Shown: positions 25,605 through 34,662, counted from the first letter of the stretch. The stretch: 64,000 bases of DNA from Nocardia xishanensis NBRC 101358 (GCF_001613365.1 NZ_BDCF01000032.1:1-64000); one strand, 5' to 3'. Notes: generated by a model from the letters alone, not told the origin. A program made the numbers and translations.

Positions 25605-26165
25605 ATGAGAGTCAATCAATTCGCCGCTTCCGCTCTGCTCGCGATCGGGGCCATCGGAATATCCGCGGGCACGGCCGCTGCCCAGCCCACCGACCCTGCC
25701 GCCGAGGTGGCCGTGCGCGGCGTCGACCACGGCGTCGGCTACACCACCGGACCGACCTCGGACGGCAGCGCCATCGTCACCACCGTCGACGACGGCGCGT
25801 TCAGCCTCGCCGCCGACGCACGGACCGTCAGCCTCACCGACGCCACGGGCCGCATCGTCGCGACCCTGCCGTTGGGCTTCACCGCCCATGGCCAGACCTT
25901 CGGCCTGACACCGCAGATCACCGACGCGGGCCGCACGCTCACCCTCACGCCGGCGGGCGCACCGGTGGCCGCCACCCAGCACCTGCGCCAACTCGTCGAA
26001 TACGACGAGACTGTCGCGCGCAAGCAGCACAATGCCGCGGTCGGCGCATTGATCGGCGCGGGCGTCGGCGCGGTGATCGGCTTCTTCCTCGGCGGGGTCG
26101 GCGCACTGGTCACCGTCCCGATCGGTGCGGGCATCGGCGCGCTGATCGGCTTCGCCACTCCCTGA
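25605..26165 (+). CDS. secreted protein with C-terminal glycine-zipper segment
   Basis: A 186-residue preprotein: signal peptide to about AAA-Q at residue 27, a beta-rich middle domain (VSLTDATGRIVATLPLGF, then TLTLTPAGAPVAATQ), and a C-terminal Gly/Ala-rich double hydrophobic segment (AAVGALIGAGVGAVIGFFLGG...) with GxxxG spacing that likely inserts in a membrane. The ATG follows GTAGGGAAAC at a suitable distance. Proteins of this architecture are frequent in Nocardia and Rhodococcus; function unknown, perhaps envelope-associated. Confidence 0.82.
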   Translation: MRVNQFAASALLAIGAIGISAGTAAAQPTDPAAEVAVRGVDHGVGYTTGPTSDGSAIVTTVDDGAFSLAADARTVSLTDATGRIVATLPLGFTAHGQTFGLTPQITDAGRTLTLTPAGAPVAATQHLRQLVEYDETVARKQHNAAVGALIGAGVGAVIGFFLGGVGALVTVPIGAGIGALIGFATP

Positions 26166-26363
26166 CGGAGATCCGCCGCCGTCACCGGATTCCGCTCCGG
26201 TGACGGCGCGTGGCGATCGGCCATGCCCGCGGTGCGCCGGTGTGTCCGGCTGTGCCGCAGCACTTTCCAGAACGGCGCCGGTGCGCCGCCTGCGCTAGGC
26301 TCGCCACCGGGCGCCCGCCTGCGCGCGCCCGCCCCGGATGGCCCGCCCCAGGAGGCACGTCGC

Positions 26364-26753
26364 ATGGCCGATGCCCGTTTCGCTCGCACCGAACGCATCA
26401 TGCTGTGGACCGATCTCGGCTTCCTCGCCTACTGGCTCGCGACGGCGCTCGGCGCGGTCAGCGTCGGGACAGATCCCTTTTTGCGGCAATGGAATTGGTC
26501 GTTCCTCGGGCTCGACCTCGCGGCCATCGGCATCGGGCTGGCGAGTCTCGCGGTGGCGCGCAGACAGCCGCCGCTGGCCGAGCGCATGATGCTCGTCTCG
26601 CTCACCGCCACCGCCGCCGCGGGACTCATGGCACTGAACTTCTATCTGGTGCGCTGCGATTTCGATCCGGCCTGGTGGATCCCGAACGCCTGGTTGCTGC
26701 TCTTCCCCGCCGCCGCCATGACCATAATGATGGCTACCTCCGCTACTCGCTAG
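26364..26753 (+). CDS. small four-helix membrane protein (DUF5360-like)
   Basis: A 129-residue membrane protein with about four hydrophobic helices (IMLWTDLGFLAYWLATALG; WSFLGLDLAAIGIGLASLAVA; MLVSLTATAAAGLMALNFYLV; WLLLFPAAAMTIMMA). The pattern with R-TERIMLWTDLGFLAYW and WNWSFLGLD resembles the DUF5360/YvaD group. AGGAGG lies 8 bases before the ATG at 26364, so the longer Arg/Pro-rich frame is rejected. Function unknown; apparently a single-gene unit. Confidence 0.78.
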   Translation: MADARFARTERIMLWTDLGFLAYWLATALGAVSVGTDPFLRQWNWSFLGLDLAAIGIGLASLAVARRQPPLAERMMLVSLTATAAAGLMALNFYLVRCDFDPAWWIPNAWLLLFPAAAMTIMMATSATR

Positions 26754-27303
26754 CAAATTTTCGATGCTGGCTGATCGCTACCGCTCGTTCCGCGCGTGTA
26801 AACACCCCTTGTCGCGATGATCCGCGCTGATCACACCCGCTTCGGCGCCCTCGATCACAAAGCTATGTTGGGTTCGAATTCCACTCGGGCGCAAGGAACT
26901 TCACGCCATACCCGCAGGTCGTGACAGCAAACCCGCACCGCGGCATCAGTGTGACGCAACACGGCCGACACGCCGGAGCGTTGTGATAATCACCAAGTCC
27001 GGTGTGTCGCATTCGTCGCTATGATCTTGGTTGCGATATGTTCGCCGAAATGGTGCCGCTGCACGCGGCCCCGGGCAGCCACGGAGGCGAAGGAGGTACG
27101 CCAGCACTGCCACGACCGTTCGCCACGACGGCGATGGCGTGCGCGCGTCTCCAGCGACCCGTTCCGCTCGTCCACTGTGCACGCGGTGACCGAAGTTGTT
27201 CCACCGCGTCTTTTTCCACACTCCAACCAGCCCACCGATGGCCGCCGCGGACCCTCGTCCCACGGTCGTCCCTCGGCGCTGCCCGATGCCGGAAAGAAAG
27301 ACC
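26754..27303. other. 550-bp gap upstream of the lipase gene
   Basis: No supported gene: minus- and plus-strand frames here lack ribosome sites and have Arg-rich translations. The region around 26880-27010 is locally richer in AT and contains an imperfect GTGATAATCAC palindrome near 26983, a possible regulatory site for the lipase gene. Confidence 0.35.
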
Positions 27304-28491
27304 GTGTCCAAAGTCGCTACCCGAATACTGATCCTCGTCTTGAGCATCCTGTCTCTAGGCGTGATGGGTGCACCGGCGCAAGCCAGCCCCCTGTACCCCG
27401 AACCGGATCCGGATCCGTTCTACAACCCGCCCGCCGAGCTCGCCGCGATGCAGCCCGGCGACGTCGTCCGCACGCGCAAGATCGACACCACCCCCTACGT
27501 CGGCACCGAAGGCTGGCAGGTGGCCTTCCGCTCGACCAACTCCGGCGGCAATCCCATCATGGCGATCACCACCGTGATGCTGCCCACCGGTGTGCACAAC
27601 CCACCGCTGGTCTCCTACCAGGCGCTGATCAATTCGCTCGGCTCGCGGTGCAACCCGTCGCGCTCGCTGTTCAACGGTGAACTGCAGGACGCGGTCGGCG
27701 CGATGCTGCCGATCGGCCGCGGGTGGGCCATCTCGATGCCGGACTACCTCGGCCCGACCGTCGCCTACGGCGCCGCCAAGCTCAGCGGGATGATCACGCT
27801 GGACAGCGTGAAGGCGGTGCAGAAGGTCGCCGAACTCGGCCTCGGCAATTCGCCGGTCGCGATCGCGGGCTACTCCGGCGGCGGCATGGCCACCGCGTGG
27901 GCCGCCGCGCTCCAGCCGACCTACGCCCCCGACCTGAAGCTGACCGCCGCAGTGGCGGGCGGCATCCCGGCCGACCTCGAGGAGATGGCTCTCGGCCTCG
28001 GCTTCGAGCCGCACCCCGGCTTCGGCCTCGCGTTCGCCGCGGCGATGGGCCTGGAACGGGAATACCCCGACCGGCTGCCGATCTCGGACCAGCTCAACGA
28101 GAACGGCCTGTGGTTCCGCGAGTTCACCCATGACGCCTGCCGCCGCTTCCTGCTGTTCCACGGCGCCTTCCGCAGCGCGGAGCAGATGGCCGCGTCCAAG
28201 AGCCTGATGGACAGCCCGGAGGCGCGAGAAGTGCTGCACGAGAACAGCCTTCGCCTCTTCCCCGGCGTGCCGACCGTGCCGACCTACCTGTGGCAGGGCC
28301 GCTACGACACGCTGACGCCGTTCGACTCGCTGGCCGCGACCGCCGACCGGTACTGCAAGGCAGGCGCGCCGGTGAAACTGGTGCCCTACGACATCGCCGA
28401 GCACATGACCGCGGCGGTGGCAGGCTTCGCCGACGCGTGGAACTACGTCGAGTCCCGCTTCCGCGGCGAACCGGTGCCGACCAGCTGCTGA
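27304..28491 (+). CDS. secreted LIP-family lipase
   Basis: A 395-residue secreted alpha/beta-hydrolase of the LIP (secretory lipase) family known from Nocardia, Rhodococcus and fungi. A signal peptide (VATRILILVLSILSLGVMGAPAQA) precedes the catalytic domain; the nucleophile is in AGYSGGGMA, with Asp in GRYDTLTPFDS and His in AEHMTAA. It should hydrolyse triacylglycerols or esters outside the cell. The GTG at 27304 has GGAAAG 7 bases upstream; an in-frame ATG 18 bases earlier lacks a ribosome site. It is convergent with a second, unrelated lipase gene. Confidence 0.9.
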   Translation: MSKVATRILILVLSILSLGVMGAPAQASPLYPEPDPDPFYNPPAELAAMQPGDVVRTRKIDTTPYVGTEGWQVAFRSTNSGGNPIMAITTVMLPTGVHNPPLVSYQALINSLGSRCNPSRSLFNGELQDAVGAMLPIGRGWAISMPDYLGPTVAYGAAKLSGMITLDSVKAVQKVAELGLGNSPVAIAGYSGGGMATAWAAALQPTYAPDLKLTAAVAGGIPADLEEMALGLGFEPHPGFGLAFAAAMGLEREYPDRLPISDQLNENGLWFREFTHDACRRFLLFHGAFRSAEQMAASKSLMDSPEAREVLHENSLRLFPGVPTVPTYLWQGRYDTLTPFDSLAATADRYCKAGAPVKLVPYDIAEHMTAAVAGFADAWNYVESRFRGEPVPTSC

Positions 28492-28504
28492 TCGACCGAA
28501 ATCG

Positions 28505-28538
28505 AAGGGACGCCTCGTCTTACGGCCGGGCGTCCCTT
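28505..28538. terminator. hairpin terminator between convergent lipase genes
   Basis: Arms AAGGGACGCC and GGCGTCCCTT (10 bp) around a 14-base loop, with a short T-rich run (TTTCGTTGTT) after it in the plus direction. It lies 13 bp after the LIP lipase stop and 30 bp from the other lipase stop. Confidence 0.75.
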
Positions 28539-28568
28539 TCGTTGTTCTCCGGGTGGTCGCGCGGGGCG

Positions 28569-29762
28569 TCAGAGCGAACCGCCGCCGCCGATCATCCACG
28601 GGTTGAACGCGCACGGCATCTCGACGGACGCTTGCGGATCCAAGGCGCGCAGCGCGATGGCGGCGGCGCGTGGCGAGTACATCAGCGTCAGGTGATCGGA
28701 CATGTCCTGCTCGCAGCCGTCTTGCAGGGCGATGTTCTGCACCGGTGCCTCGGGACCCGGCTGCAGGAAGGTCCATTCGAACGGGTTCGAGATCTCGTCG
28801 TGCCTGGTGCCGACCGCGGTGTACTCGACGCCGGGCACCGTGTCGCCGCCGGCGTTCAGCCTGGCGTAGAACTCCGAACCGACGACCTGTTGGATGTTGG
28901 CCTGGCCGATCAGCGGCTGGTAGAAGCCCAGGATGTTGATGCCGAGGTTGGTGATGAGCCGCCCGAGGGTCGCCATGCCCATCAGCGAAGTGCCGTGGTT
29001 GGTGCCGCCGAAGGTGATGAGCTTGCCGACCTTGCCTGCGCCGCCCTCGAATTTCAGGTACTGGCTGGAGACCGGGCCGCCCTGCGAGTGCGCGACCAGA
29101 TCGACCTGGTCGGCGCCGGTGGCGGCCAGCACCGTGTCGACGTACTCGCTCAGCTGACGCGCCGAATCCTCCATCGGGCCGACGCCGTAGCGGCCGGGCA
29201 GCAGCGGTCCGAGCCCGCCGCCCTCGAGCACGCCCACGCGGCCGAAGTTGAAGGTGAAGACGCAGTATCCCGCGCGGGCGAGCCGTGGCGAGAAGTACGC
29301 GAAGGTGTCGTAGGCGTTGAGCCAGGTGCCGTGCACCAGCACCACCGGTCGCGGATGTTCCGCGCTGGGACGGCAATTCGGCTGATTAGCGCCGGCGGGC
29401 GCCGCATCGGGATGGGCCAGTCCGTTGACGAACGCCGCGAGGTAGGCCGTCACCTCGGGTCCCTCGCCTGCTACCCGGGTCGCCCGGCTGAGCCCGGCCG
29501 AACCCGAGCCGCTGCCGGTGTCCACGATGGGCTGCACTTGCCTGCCGTCCGGCGCGGGCCGCAGACCAGCACCGATCAGATCCGCGAGCTGCTGTTCGGT
29601 CGACGCGGCCCCGGCCGCCGCGGGCTCCGGTGCTGCTGCCGCCGGACCGATGGCGTTGATCGTGCCGAGCGCCGTCAGGCTCGCGACGACGGTCGCCGCG
29701 AGAATGCCCCGCAGTCGTTCGATGGGTCTGTGCCTGACTCGTCTTCGAGAGACAACCCGCAT
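28569..29762 (-). CDS. secreted Lipase_2-type triacylglycerol lipase
   Basis: A 397-residue exported alpha/beta-hydrolase of the EstA/LipA-like Lipase_2 family. After a Tat-like start (MRVVSRRRVRHR) and a hydrophobic signal segment come the oxyanion VVLVHGTW, the nucleophile elbow AHSQGG (about residue 250), and His in SDHLTLMYS. GGAG precedes the ATG at 29762. It is divergent from the tetR gene; two identical-type 19-bp operators fill the intergenic space, the nearer only 14 bp from the start, so it is almost surely repressed by that TetR protein. It probably releases fatty acids for the co-regulated acyl-CoA ligase. Confidence 0.91.
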   Translation of the reverse strand: MRVVSRRRVRHRPIERLRGILAATVVASLTALGTINAIGPAAAAPEPAAAGAASTEQQLADLIGAGLRPAPDGRQVQPIVDTGSGSGSAGLSRATRVAGEGPEVTAYLAAFVNGLAHPDAAPAGANQPNCRPSAEHPRPVVLVHGTWLNAYDTFAYFSPRLARAGYCVFTFNFGRVGVLEGGGLGPLLPGRYGVGPMEDSARQLSEYVDTVLAATGADQVDLVAHSQGGPVSSQYLKFEGGAGKVGKLITFGGTNHGTSLMGMATLGRLITNLGINILGFYQPLIGQANIQQVVGSEFYARLNAGGDTVPGVEYTAVGTRHDEISNPFEWTFLQPGPEAPVQNIALQDGCEQDMSDHLTLMYSPRAAAIALRALDPQASVEMPCAFNPWMIGGGGSL

Positions 29763-29776
29763 GAAATCACGCTCCA

Positions 29777-29795
29777 AAACTAGCGATGAAAGTTT
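29777..29795. promoter_or_regulatory. TetR operator copy 1 (lipase side)
   Basis: AAACTAGC-GAT-GAAAGTTT, a 19-bp imperfect palindrome with 5-base perfect outer arms AAACT/AGTTT. It abuts the ribosome-binding region of the Lipase_2 gene. Three further copies are at 29817, 60362 and 60401. Confidence 0.8.
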
Positions 29796-29816
29796 CCGAC
29801 CCACCGTAAGGTCGAT

Positions 29817-29835
29817 AAACTAGCAGCGCAAGTTT
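29817..29835. promoter_or_regulatory. TetR operator copy 2 (tetR side)
   Basis: AAACTAGC-AGC-GCAAGTTT, 40 bp (start to start) from copy 1 and 45 bp before the tetR GTG, so autoregulation is likely. Confidence 0.8.
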
Positions 29836-29879
29836 TTGTCTCCTGCGACAATGCTGCAACCGGACAAGGAGGCAAACTC

Positions 29880-30542
29880 GTGGCCCGACCCCGCCACCCG
29901 CTGCTCACACGAGCGCGCATCGTGGCCACCGCGCTGGCACTGCTCGACGCCGAGGGCATGGCGGCGGTGTCCACCAGGCGAATCGCCGCCCAACTCGGCG
30001 TGCAAGGCCCCTCGCTCTACAACCACGTCGGCACCAAGGACGAACTCATCGACGCCGTTGCCGACGCGGTGCTCGGCGAGGTCGACACCGGCATGTTCGC
30101 CGCGCTCGGCGCGGAGAATCCGGACTGGCGCACGGCGCTGCGGGAGTGGGCCCACTCCTACCGCGCCGCCATGGCCGCCCATCCGAACATCGTCCCCGCG
30201 CTGGCCGGCGGGCCGGGGCACCGCCCCAATGCGCTGCGCATCGCCGACGCGGTATTCGGCGGCCTCGTCGCGGCGGGGTGGCCGCGCCGCGAGGCGACCA
30301 CGGTCGGCGCGCTGATGCGCTATTTCATAACCGGCTCCGCGCTCGCCTCGTTCGCCGCGGGGTTCCCCGCCGACGCCACCGTGTACGGCGGCGACTACCC
30401 GCACCTGAGCGAGGCCCACCTGCTCGCCGACCGGCAACACCGCATCGACGAGGACGCGTTCGAGGTCGGGCTCCAAGCCTTGCTGGACGGACTCACCGAC
30501 CGCTATCGCGCGGTGCGCGCCGCGCGGCCCGATCGCCACTGA
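29880..30542 (+). CDS. TetR-family regulator of lipid-utilisation genes
   Basis: A 220-residue TetR protein with N-terminal helix-turn-helix (RARIVATALALLDAEGMAAVSTRRIAAQLGVQGPSLYNHVGTKDELIDAVADAVL) and an all-helical ligand domain of the TetR_C type. Start GTG at 29880 has AAGGAGG 9 bases upstream. It is divergent from the Lipase_2 gene with twin operators between them, and the same operator pair precedes a distant acyl-CoA ligase. I infer a repressor sensing a fatty acid or acyl-CoA that derepresses lipid hydrolysis and activation. Confidence 0.9.
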   Translation: MARPRHPLLTRARIVATALALLDAEGMAAVSTRRIAAQLGVQGPSLYNHVGTKDELIDAVADAVLGEVDTGMFAALGAENPDWRTALREWAHSYRAAMAAHPNIVPALAGGPGHRPNALRIADAVFGGLVAAGWPRREATTVGALMRYFITGSALASFAAGFPADATVYGGDYPHLSEAHLLADRQHRIDEDAFEVGLQALLDGLTDRYRAVRAARPDRH

Positions 30543-30612
30543 TTCACGACCGCACGCGGCACTACGCCTCCGCGACCGAGGCCCGCCCGAATTGTCCGGA
30601 TAGGGTGGAGTC

Positions 30613-31092
30613 GTGAACGTAGAGGTAACGCCCTTGCCGGGTATCGGTGTACGCAAAGACTTTCCCCTGAAAAGCAACCGGCGCATCGGCGTAATCGACC
30701 ACCGCGACGGCACTTTGGACCTGATCATCGGCAAGCCCGACAACCCCGACGTCACCGACCAGATCTCGCTCACCCGGCGCGAGGCGGCATTGCTCGCCAC
30801 TCTGCTCGGCGCCCCGCAGGTGGTGGCGCAATTGCAGGAGGAGCACCGCGAGTTGGACGGTGTCACGACCCGCCAGCTCACCGTCCGCGGCGGGTCTCCC
30901 TACGAGAGCAGGCCGCTCGGCGACACGCAAATGCGCACACGCACCAAGTCGTCCATCGTCGCGGTGGTGCGCGCCGGGCACGTGATCGCCTCGCCCGGTC
31001 CGGATTTCGTGTTCAACGCCTTCGACGTCCTCATCGTCGTCGGCACCGCTGATGGCCTAGCGGCCGCCGCCGTCATCCTGACGGACGGCTGA
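30613..31092 (+). CDS. antiporter regulatory subunit, TrkA-C type (KhtT-like)
   Basis: A 159-residue soluble protein with an N-terminal domain (VEVTPLPGIGVRKDFPLKSNRRIGVIDHRDGTLDLIIG) and a C-terminal RCK_C/TrkA_C domain (SIVAVVRAGHVIASPGPDFVFNAFDVLIVVGT). In Bacillus, KhtT gates the KhtU K+/H+ antiporter in response to c-di-AMP or pH. The antiporter gene begins 3 bases after its stop, so the two are co-translated. Start GTG at 30613. Confidence 0.9.
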   Translation: MNVEVTPLPGIGVRKDFPLKSNRRIGVIDHRDGTLDLIIGKPDNPDVTDQISLTRREAALLATLLGAPQVVAQLQEEHRELDGVTTRQLTVRGGSPYESRPLGDTQMRTRTKSSIVAVVRAGHVIASPGPDFVFNAFDVLIVVGTADGLAAAAVILTDG

Positions 31093-31095
31093 GGC

Positions 31096-32277
31096 ATGGT
31101 GGCACACGAAACCGCGCTCGCGTTGATTCAGCTGGGCGCGGTCTTCTTCGGTCTCGGTCTGCTCGGGCGCGTCGCCGCCCGCATCGGCATGTCGCCGATT
31201 CCCCTGTATCTGGTCGGCGGCCTGCTGTTCGGAACGGGCGGCCTGGTAGAACTCGACCAGGTCGATTCGTTCATTCACCTGGCAAGCGAGATCGGCGTCG
31301 TGCTGCTCCTGCTGCTGCTCGGCCTCGAGTACAGCGCCGCCGAGCTGGTCACCGGCCTGCGCCGTTCCTGGGCAGCCGGTGTGATGGATTTCGCGCTCAA
31401 CGCCACTCCAGGCGTCCTGGTCGCCCTCTTGCTCGGCTGGGGCGCGACCGGCGCCATCGCGATGGCGGGCGTCACCTACATCTCCTCCTCGGGCATCGTC
31501 GCCAAGGTGCTCAACGATCTCGGCCGACTGGGCAACCGCGAGACGCCGACGATCCTGTCCATCCTGGTGTTCGAGGATCTGGTGATGGCGGGCTATCTGC
31601 CGGTGCTGACGGCGGTGCTCGCCGGCACCGGATTCCTGGCCGGTCTCACCACCGTGGGGATCGCGCTGCTCGTCGTCACCGTGGTGCTCGTAGTCGCGCT
31701 GCGCTACGGACGATACGTCTCGATGATCGTGGACAGCGACGACCGCGAGATCTTCCTGCTGAAGCTGCTCGGTTCCGCACTGCTGGTCGCCGGACTCGCC
31801 TCCGCGCTGCAAGTCTCGGCGGCGGTGGGCGCGTTCCTGCTCGGCATCGCGATCTCGGATTCGACAGCGCACAACGCCACCAAAATCCTGGAACCCCTGC
31901 GCGATCTGTTCGCCGCGCTGTTCTTCGTGCTTTTCGGGCTGAGCACCGATCCGGCGACCATACCTCCGGTGCTCGGCTGGGCCTGCCTGCTCGCCGCGGT
32001 CACCACGGCCACCAAGGTCGCCACCGGCTGGTGGGCCGCGAAGAACGCGGGGAGCTCGCGCTACGGGCGGGCGCGCGCCGGCACCGCACTGGTCGCGCAC
32101 GGCGAGTTCTCCATCGTCATCGCGGGATTGGCGGTCACCGCGGGCGCGGTGCCCACCGAGTTCGCGGCGCTGGCCACGACCTACGTGCTGCTCATGGCGG
32201 TACTCGGTCCGATAGCGGCGCGCGTGGTCGAGCCCGTCCTGGTGTGGCGCGACCGCCGCACGGGCCGTCCCGTCTGA
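31096..32277 (+). CDS. CPA2-family K+(Na+)/H+ antiporter (KhtU-like)
   Basis: A 393-residue integral membrane protein with about 12-13 helices and a Na_H_Exchanger domain. VGGLLFGTGGLVELD, LLLLLLGLEYS and the core LSILVFEDLVMAG with its acidic pair match KefB/KhtU-type antiporters; no RCK domain is fused, consistent with regulation by the separate TrkA-C protein encoded just upstream. It likely exports K+ in exchange for protons during pH or osmotic stress. Confidence 0.91.
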   Translation: MVAHETALALIQLGAVFFGLGLLGRVAARIGMSPIPLYLVGGLLFGTGGLVELDQVDSFIHLASEIGVVLLLLLLGLEYSAAELVTGLRRSWAAGVMDFALNATPGVLVALLLGWGATGAIAMAGVTYISSSGIVAKVLNDLGRLGNRETPTILSILVFEDLVMAGYLPVLTAVLAGTGFLAGLTTVGIALLVVTVVLVVALRYGRYVSMIVDSDDREIFLLKLLGSALLVAGLASALQVSAAVGAFLLGIAISDSTAHNATKILEPLRDLFAALFFVLFGLSTDPATIPPVLGWACLLAAVTTATKVATGWWAAKNAGSSRYGRARAGTALVAHGEFSIVIAGLAVTAGAVPTEFAALATTYVLLMAVLGPIAARVVEPVLVWRDRRTGRPV

Positions 32278-32317
32278 CGGGCGCTCGTCCACCCGGCCCG
32301 GCGAACCACCCGGCCCC

Positions 32318-32839
32318 TCAGCGCAGCGGGGCCGTCGTGGTGTTCGATCGGCCGACGTACTCGTCGTTGAGCAGGTGATAGGCCTGCCCCAGATCGGTGA
32401 GCGCACGCTGCCAACGCATTTCGGCCTCGCTACCCACCGGATTGCGGCTCAGTTCGAGCAGCGCCGCGGTGGCGTCGGCCGACCGGACCGCGGCGGCGAG
32501 CAGCGCCGGGGCGGGCTCGACGATGGCGTCGGCGGCCATGGCGTCGATGCGGTCGTGCAACTCGACGGCGTCGGCGCACATCCGCTCGGCCGGATCCTCG
32601 TGCGCGAAGTTCGCCCGAGGCGATTCGCCGCCGACCACGTGTTGCAGCAGACCGACCAGCAACGCCCGCTGAGTGGTGGCGTCCCGCGGTCCGTCGAAAG
32701 GCGGATCCGCCTTGTCCGGGTCGATGCGCAGAATCGCCAAGACGGCCCGCAACTGCGCGATGGTCACCACGTTCCCGGTTCCTCCCCTGCCCTGCGCCGG
32801 GCGCCCGACATGTTCGCCCGCCTCGGATTTCCCCGTCAC
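32318..32839 (-). CDS. hypothetical protein, all-helical
   Basis: A 173-residue soluble, predominantly helical protein (VVTIAQLRAVLAILRIDPDKADPPFDGPRD..., ALTDLGQAYHLLNDEYVG). No signal peptide or membrane segment and no family recognised. GTG at 32839 follows AGGAAGGG at 8 bases; internal GTG codons before VVTIAQL are alternatives. It is convergent with the antiporter gene and divergent from the lipoprotein gene. Confidence 0.7.
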   Translation of the reverse strand: MTGKSEAGEHVGRPAQGRGGTGNVVTIAQLRAVLAILRIDPDKADPPFDGPRDATTQRALLVGLLQHVVGGESPRANFAHEDPAERMCADAVELHDRIDAMAADAIVEPAPALLAAAVRSADATAALLELSRNPVGSEAEMRWQRALTDLGQAYHLLNDEYVGRSNTTTAPLR

Positions 32840-33114
32840 CGCCCATCCCTTCCTAGTCGGCCGCGCGGCGCGCGAACCTCCGTCGCCTCCGGGCCGGGGA
32901 TAGTGTTTGCCAGATCTTCACTGAACGAGGGTCAAACTATACAAAAGATCGGCGGATGTCTCGGGAATCCGCATCTCCGACAGGTCGCTTCGGAGTGGCG
33001 CTTCCACGCGCGCGGCGCGTCGCGATCTTGCCCCGCGCATCACCCGTCGCGAATAGGATTGCCGGAGAAGCGCCCTCACGATCCGTGCGGCCGCGTAGAC
33101 GGTGGGAGACGACG

Positions 33115-33705
33115 ATGACCGGACCGCGACGGCCGACCGCCGCTGCGCGCTTGGCCGCCGTCTCGGCGGTAGCGGTCTTGACAGCCGGCGGCTGCGCGAC
33201 CCTGCTCGGCGAACCCGCACCGCCGCCCTCCGCCGCCGAGATCGCGGCCGCCACAGCCGAATTGACCGATTTGCCGTCTTCCGAGGAGACCGAGCGGCAG
33301 CTCGCGGCGGTCGTGGACCAGATCGCGGCGGCCGCCTCGGCGATCGATCCCGCGCTGCGCTGGAGCCGAACCGAGGACCGGGCACTCGGCCCCTGCTACG
33401 GACCGTACGAACACACCGGCGGCAGGCGCGTCGTGCTGCCGCGCTACCGAACCGATGGTTCGCTGCCCGCCGAGGCGTGGCCTGGTTTCCAGGAAACGGC
33501 CCACGCCCTGGCCATGTCCGTCGGCGCGACGGACATGCTGCCCGGCGACAGCGCGTCGCCGGACCGGCACGTCACCTTCCAGGGCGGGGACGGCGTGCAG
33601 TGGGACAGCAACACCGAGCTGTCGATCCTCGCCGACGCACGGTCGATGACGATCACCGCGACAGCTGGCTGCCGGTTGCCCGAGGGTCACCCGCCAGGAG
33701 GGTGA
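33115..33705 (+). CDS. LppA-like lipoprotein
   Basis: A 196-residue putative lipoprotein: basic start, hydrophobic stretch and an imperfect lipobox LTAGGC near residue 27. The mature part contains CYGPYEHTGG and ends with a TAGCRLPEG segment, which together resemble mycobacterial LppA-type lipoproteins (family assignment tentative). GGGAG lies 7 bases before the ATG; the upstream frame extension is discarded. It ends 6 bp from the convergent sigma-factor gene. Function unknown. Confidence 0.78.
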   Translation: MTGPRRPTAAARLAAVSAVAVLTAGGCATLLGEPAPPPSAAEIAAATAELTDLPSSEETERQLAAVVDQIAAAASAIDPALRWSRTEDRALGPCYGPYEHTGGRRVVLPRYRTDGSLPAEAWPGFQETAHALAMSVGATDMLPGDSASPDRHVTFQGGDGVQWDSNTELSILADARSMTITATAGCRLPEGHPPGG

Positions 33706-33711
33706 GGGCGA

Positions 33712-34545
33712 TCAGGCGGCCAGGTGCTCGCTCTCCTCGCCGAGCGCCCGCTCCCGCAACGTCTTCAGCGTCTTGGTGAGAATGCGCGAGATCTGCATCT
33801 GCGACACCCCGAGCCGCTCGGCGATCTGCGCCTGGGTCTTGTTCTCGAAGAACCGCATCACCAGCACCTGCCGCTCCCGCTCCGGCAGTTCGGCGATGAG
33901 CGGGCGCACCGCCATCGCGTCCTCCAGCAGCCGGTAGCACGGCTCCTCGGCGCCCAGCGAGTCCACGGCGGCCCGCGTGGAACCGTCGTCCTCACCGTCG
34001 CGGTACGCCGCGTCCAGCGAGCTCGACTGGTAGCCGTTGCTCGCGACCAGCGCCTGGGTGATCTCGGTGAGCTCGACATCGAGCTCGGCCGCGAGTTCGC
34101 GCGCGGTCGGCATGCGGCCGAGCCGCTGCGCGAGGACATCGGTGGCGGGCCCGATCGATTGCTGGATCTCCTTCAGCCGCCGCGGAACCCGAACCGACCA
34201 GGTGCGATCGCGGAAATGCCGCCGCACCTCGCCCATGACGGTCGGCACCGCGAACGACAGGAACGAACTGCCGCGTGAGACGTCGAAGCGATCCACGGCC
34301 TGCACCAACCCGAGCCGGGCGATTTGGTGCAGGTCGTCGAACGCCTCGCCGCGGCCTGCGAAGCGACGCGCGATGTGTTCCGCCAGCGGCAGGCACATCC
34401 GCACGATGTCCTCCCGGACTCGCTGCCGATGCGGGTCGTTCGCGTCCAGGCTCGCCAGCTTCTCGAACCACGGTTCGACGTTGTCGTAGGTGTCGGTCCG
34501 GGCCATGTCGTCGTCCGCGGTGCGCACCGTCGATTCCTGTTCCAT
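33712..34545 (-). CDS. SigB/SigF/SigG-type stress sigma factor
   Basis: A 277-residue group 3 sigma factor with region 2 (MCLPLAEHIARRFAGRGEAFDDLHQIARLGLVQAVDRFD), region 3 (HFRDRTWSVRVPRRLKEIQ) and region 4 (LPERERQVLVMRFFENKTQAQIAERLGVSQMQISRILTKTL). These match the B/F/G subfamily of actinobacteria that directs stress and stationary-phase genes. ATG at 34545 has GAGG 8 bases upstream; ATG at 34506 is possible. Its own promoter is a perfect match to the SigF consensus, so it autoregulates. Unusually no anti-sigma (RsbW/UsfX) gene is adjacent. Confidence 0.93.
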   Translation of the reverse strand: MEQESTVRTADDDMARTDTYDNVEPWFEKLASLDANDPHRQRVREDIVRMCLPLAEHIARRFAGRGEAFDDLHQIARLGLVQAVDRFDVSRGSSFLSFAVPTVMGEVRRHFRDRTWSVRVPRRLKEIQQSIGPATDVLAQRLGRMPTARELAAELDVELTEITQALVASNGYQSSSLDAAYRDGEDDGSTRAAVDSLGAEEPCYRLLEDAMAVRPLIAELPERERQVLVMRFFENKTQAQIAERLGVSQMQISRILTKTLKTLRERALGEESEHLAA

Positions 34546-34585
34546 CCGATCTACCTCGTTTCCAACCGAATTCGACTCTGGTTGG

Positions 34586-34610
34586 ATACCCGCGTTGCTG
34601 TTATCGAAAC
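34586..34610 (-). promoter_or_regulatory. consensus SigF-type promoter of the sigma gene
   Basis: Minus-strand GTTT, 15 bases, GGGTAT, with the -10 ending 40 bp before the sigma ATG. It is the best match in the window to the remembered mycobacterial SigF consensus (GTTT, 15-17 bases, GGGTAT) and indicates positive autoregulation. Confidence 0.75.
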
Positions 34611-34662
34611 GAGATCGCAAGAAATCGCCGGACACCTGTGCCGGCGATCACCCGCGACGGCG

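Noticed and set aside
26946..27347. Minus-strand 133-codon ORF upstream of the LIP lipase
   Set aside because: Overlaps the lipase signal-peptide region, no ribosome site and no recognisable domain.
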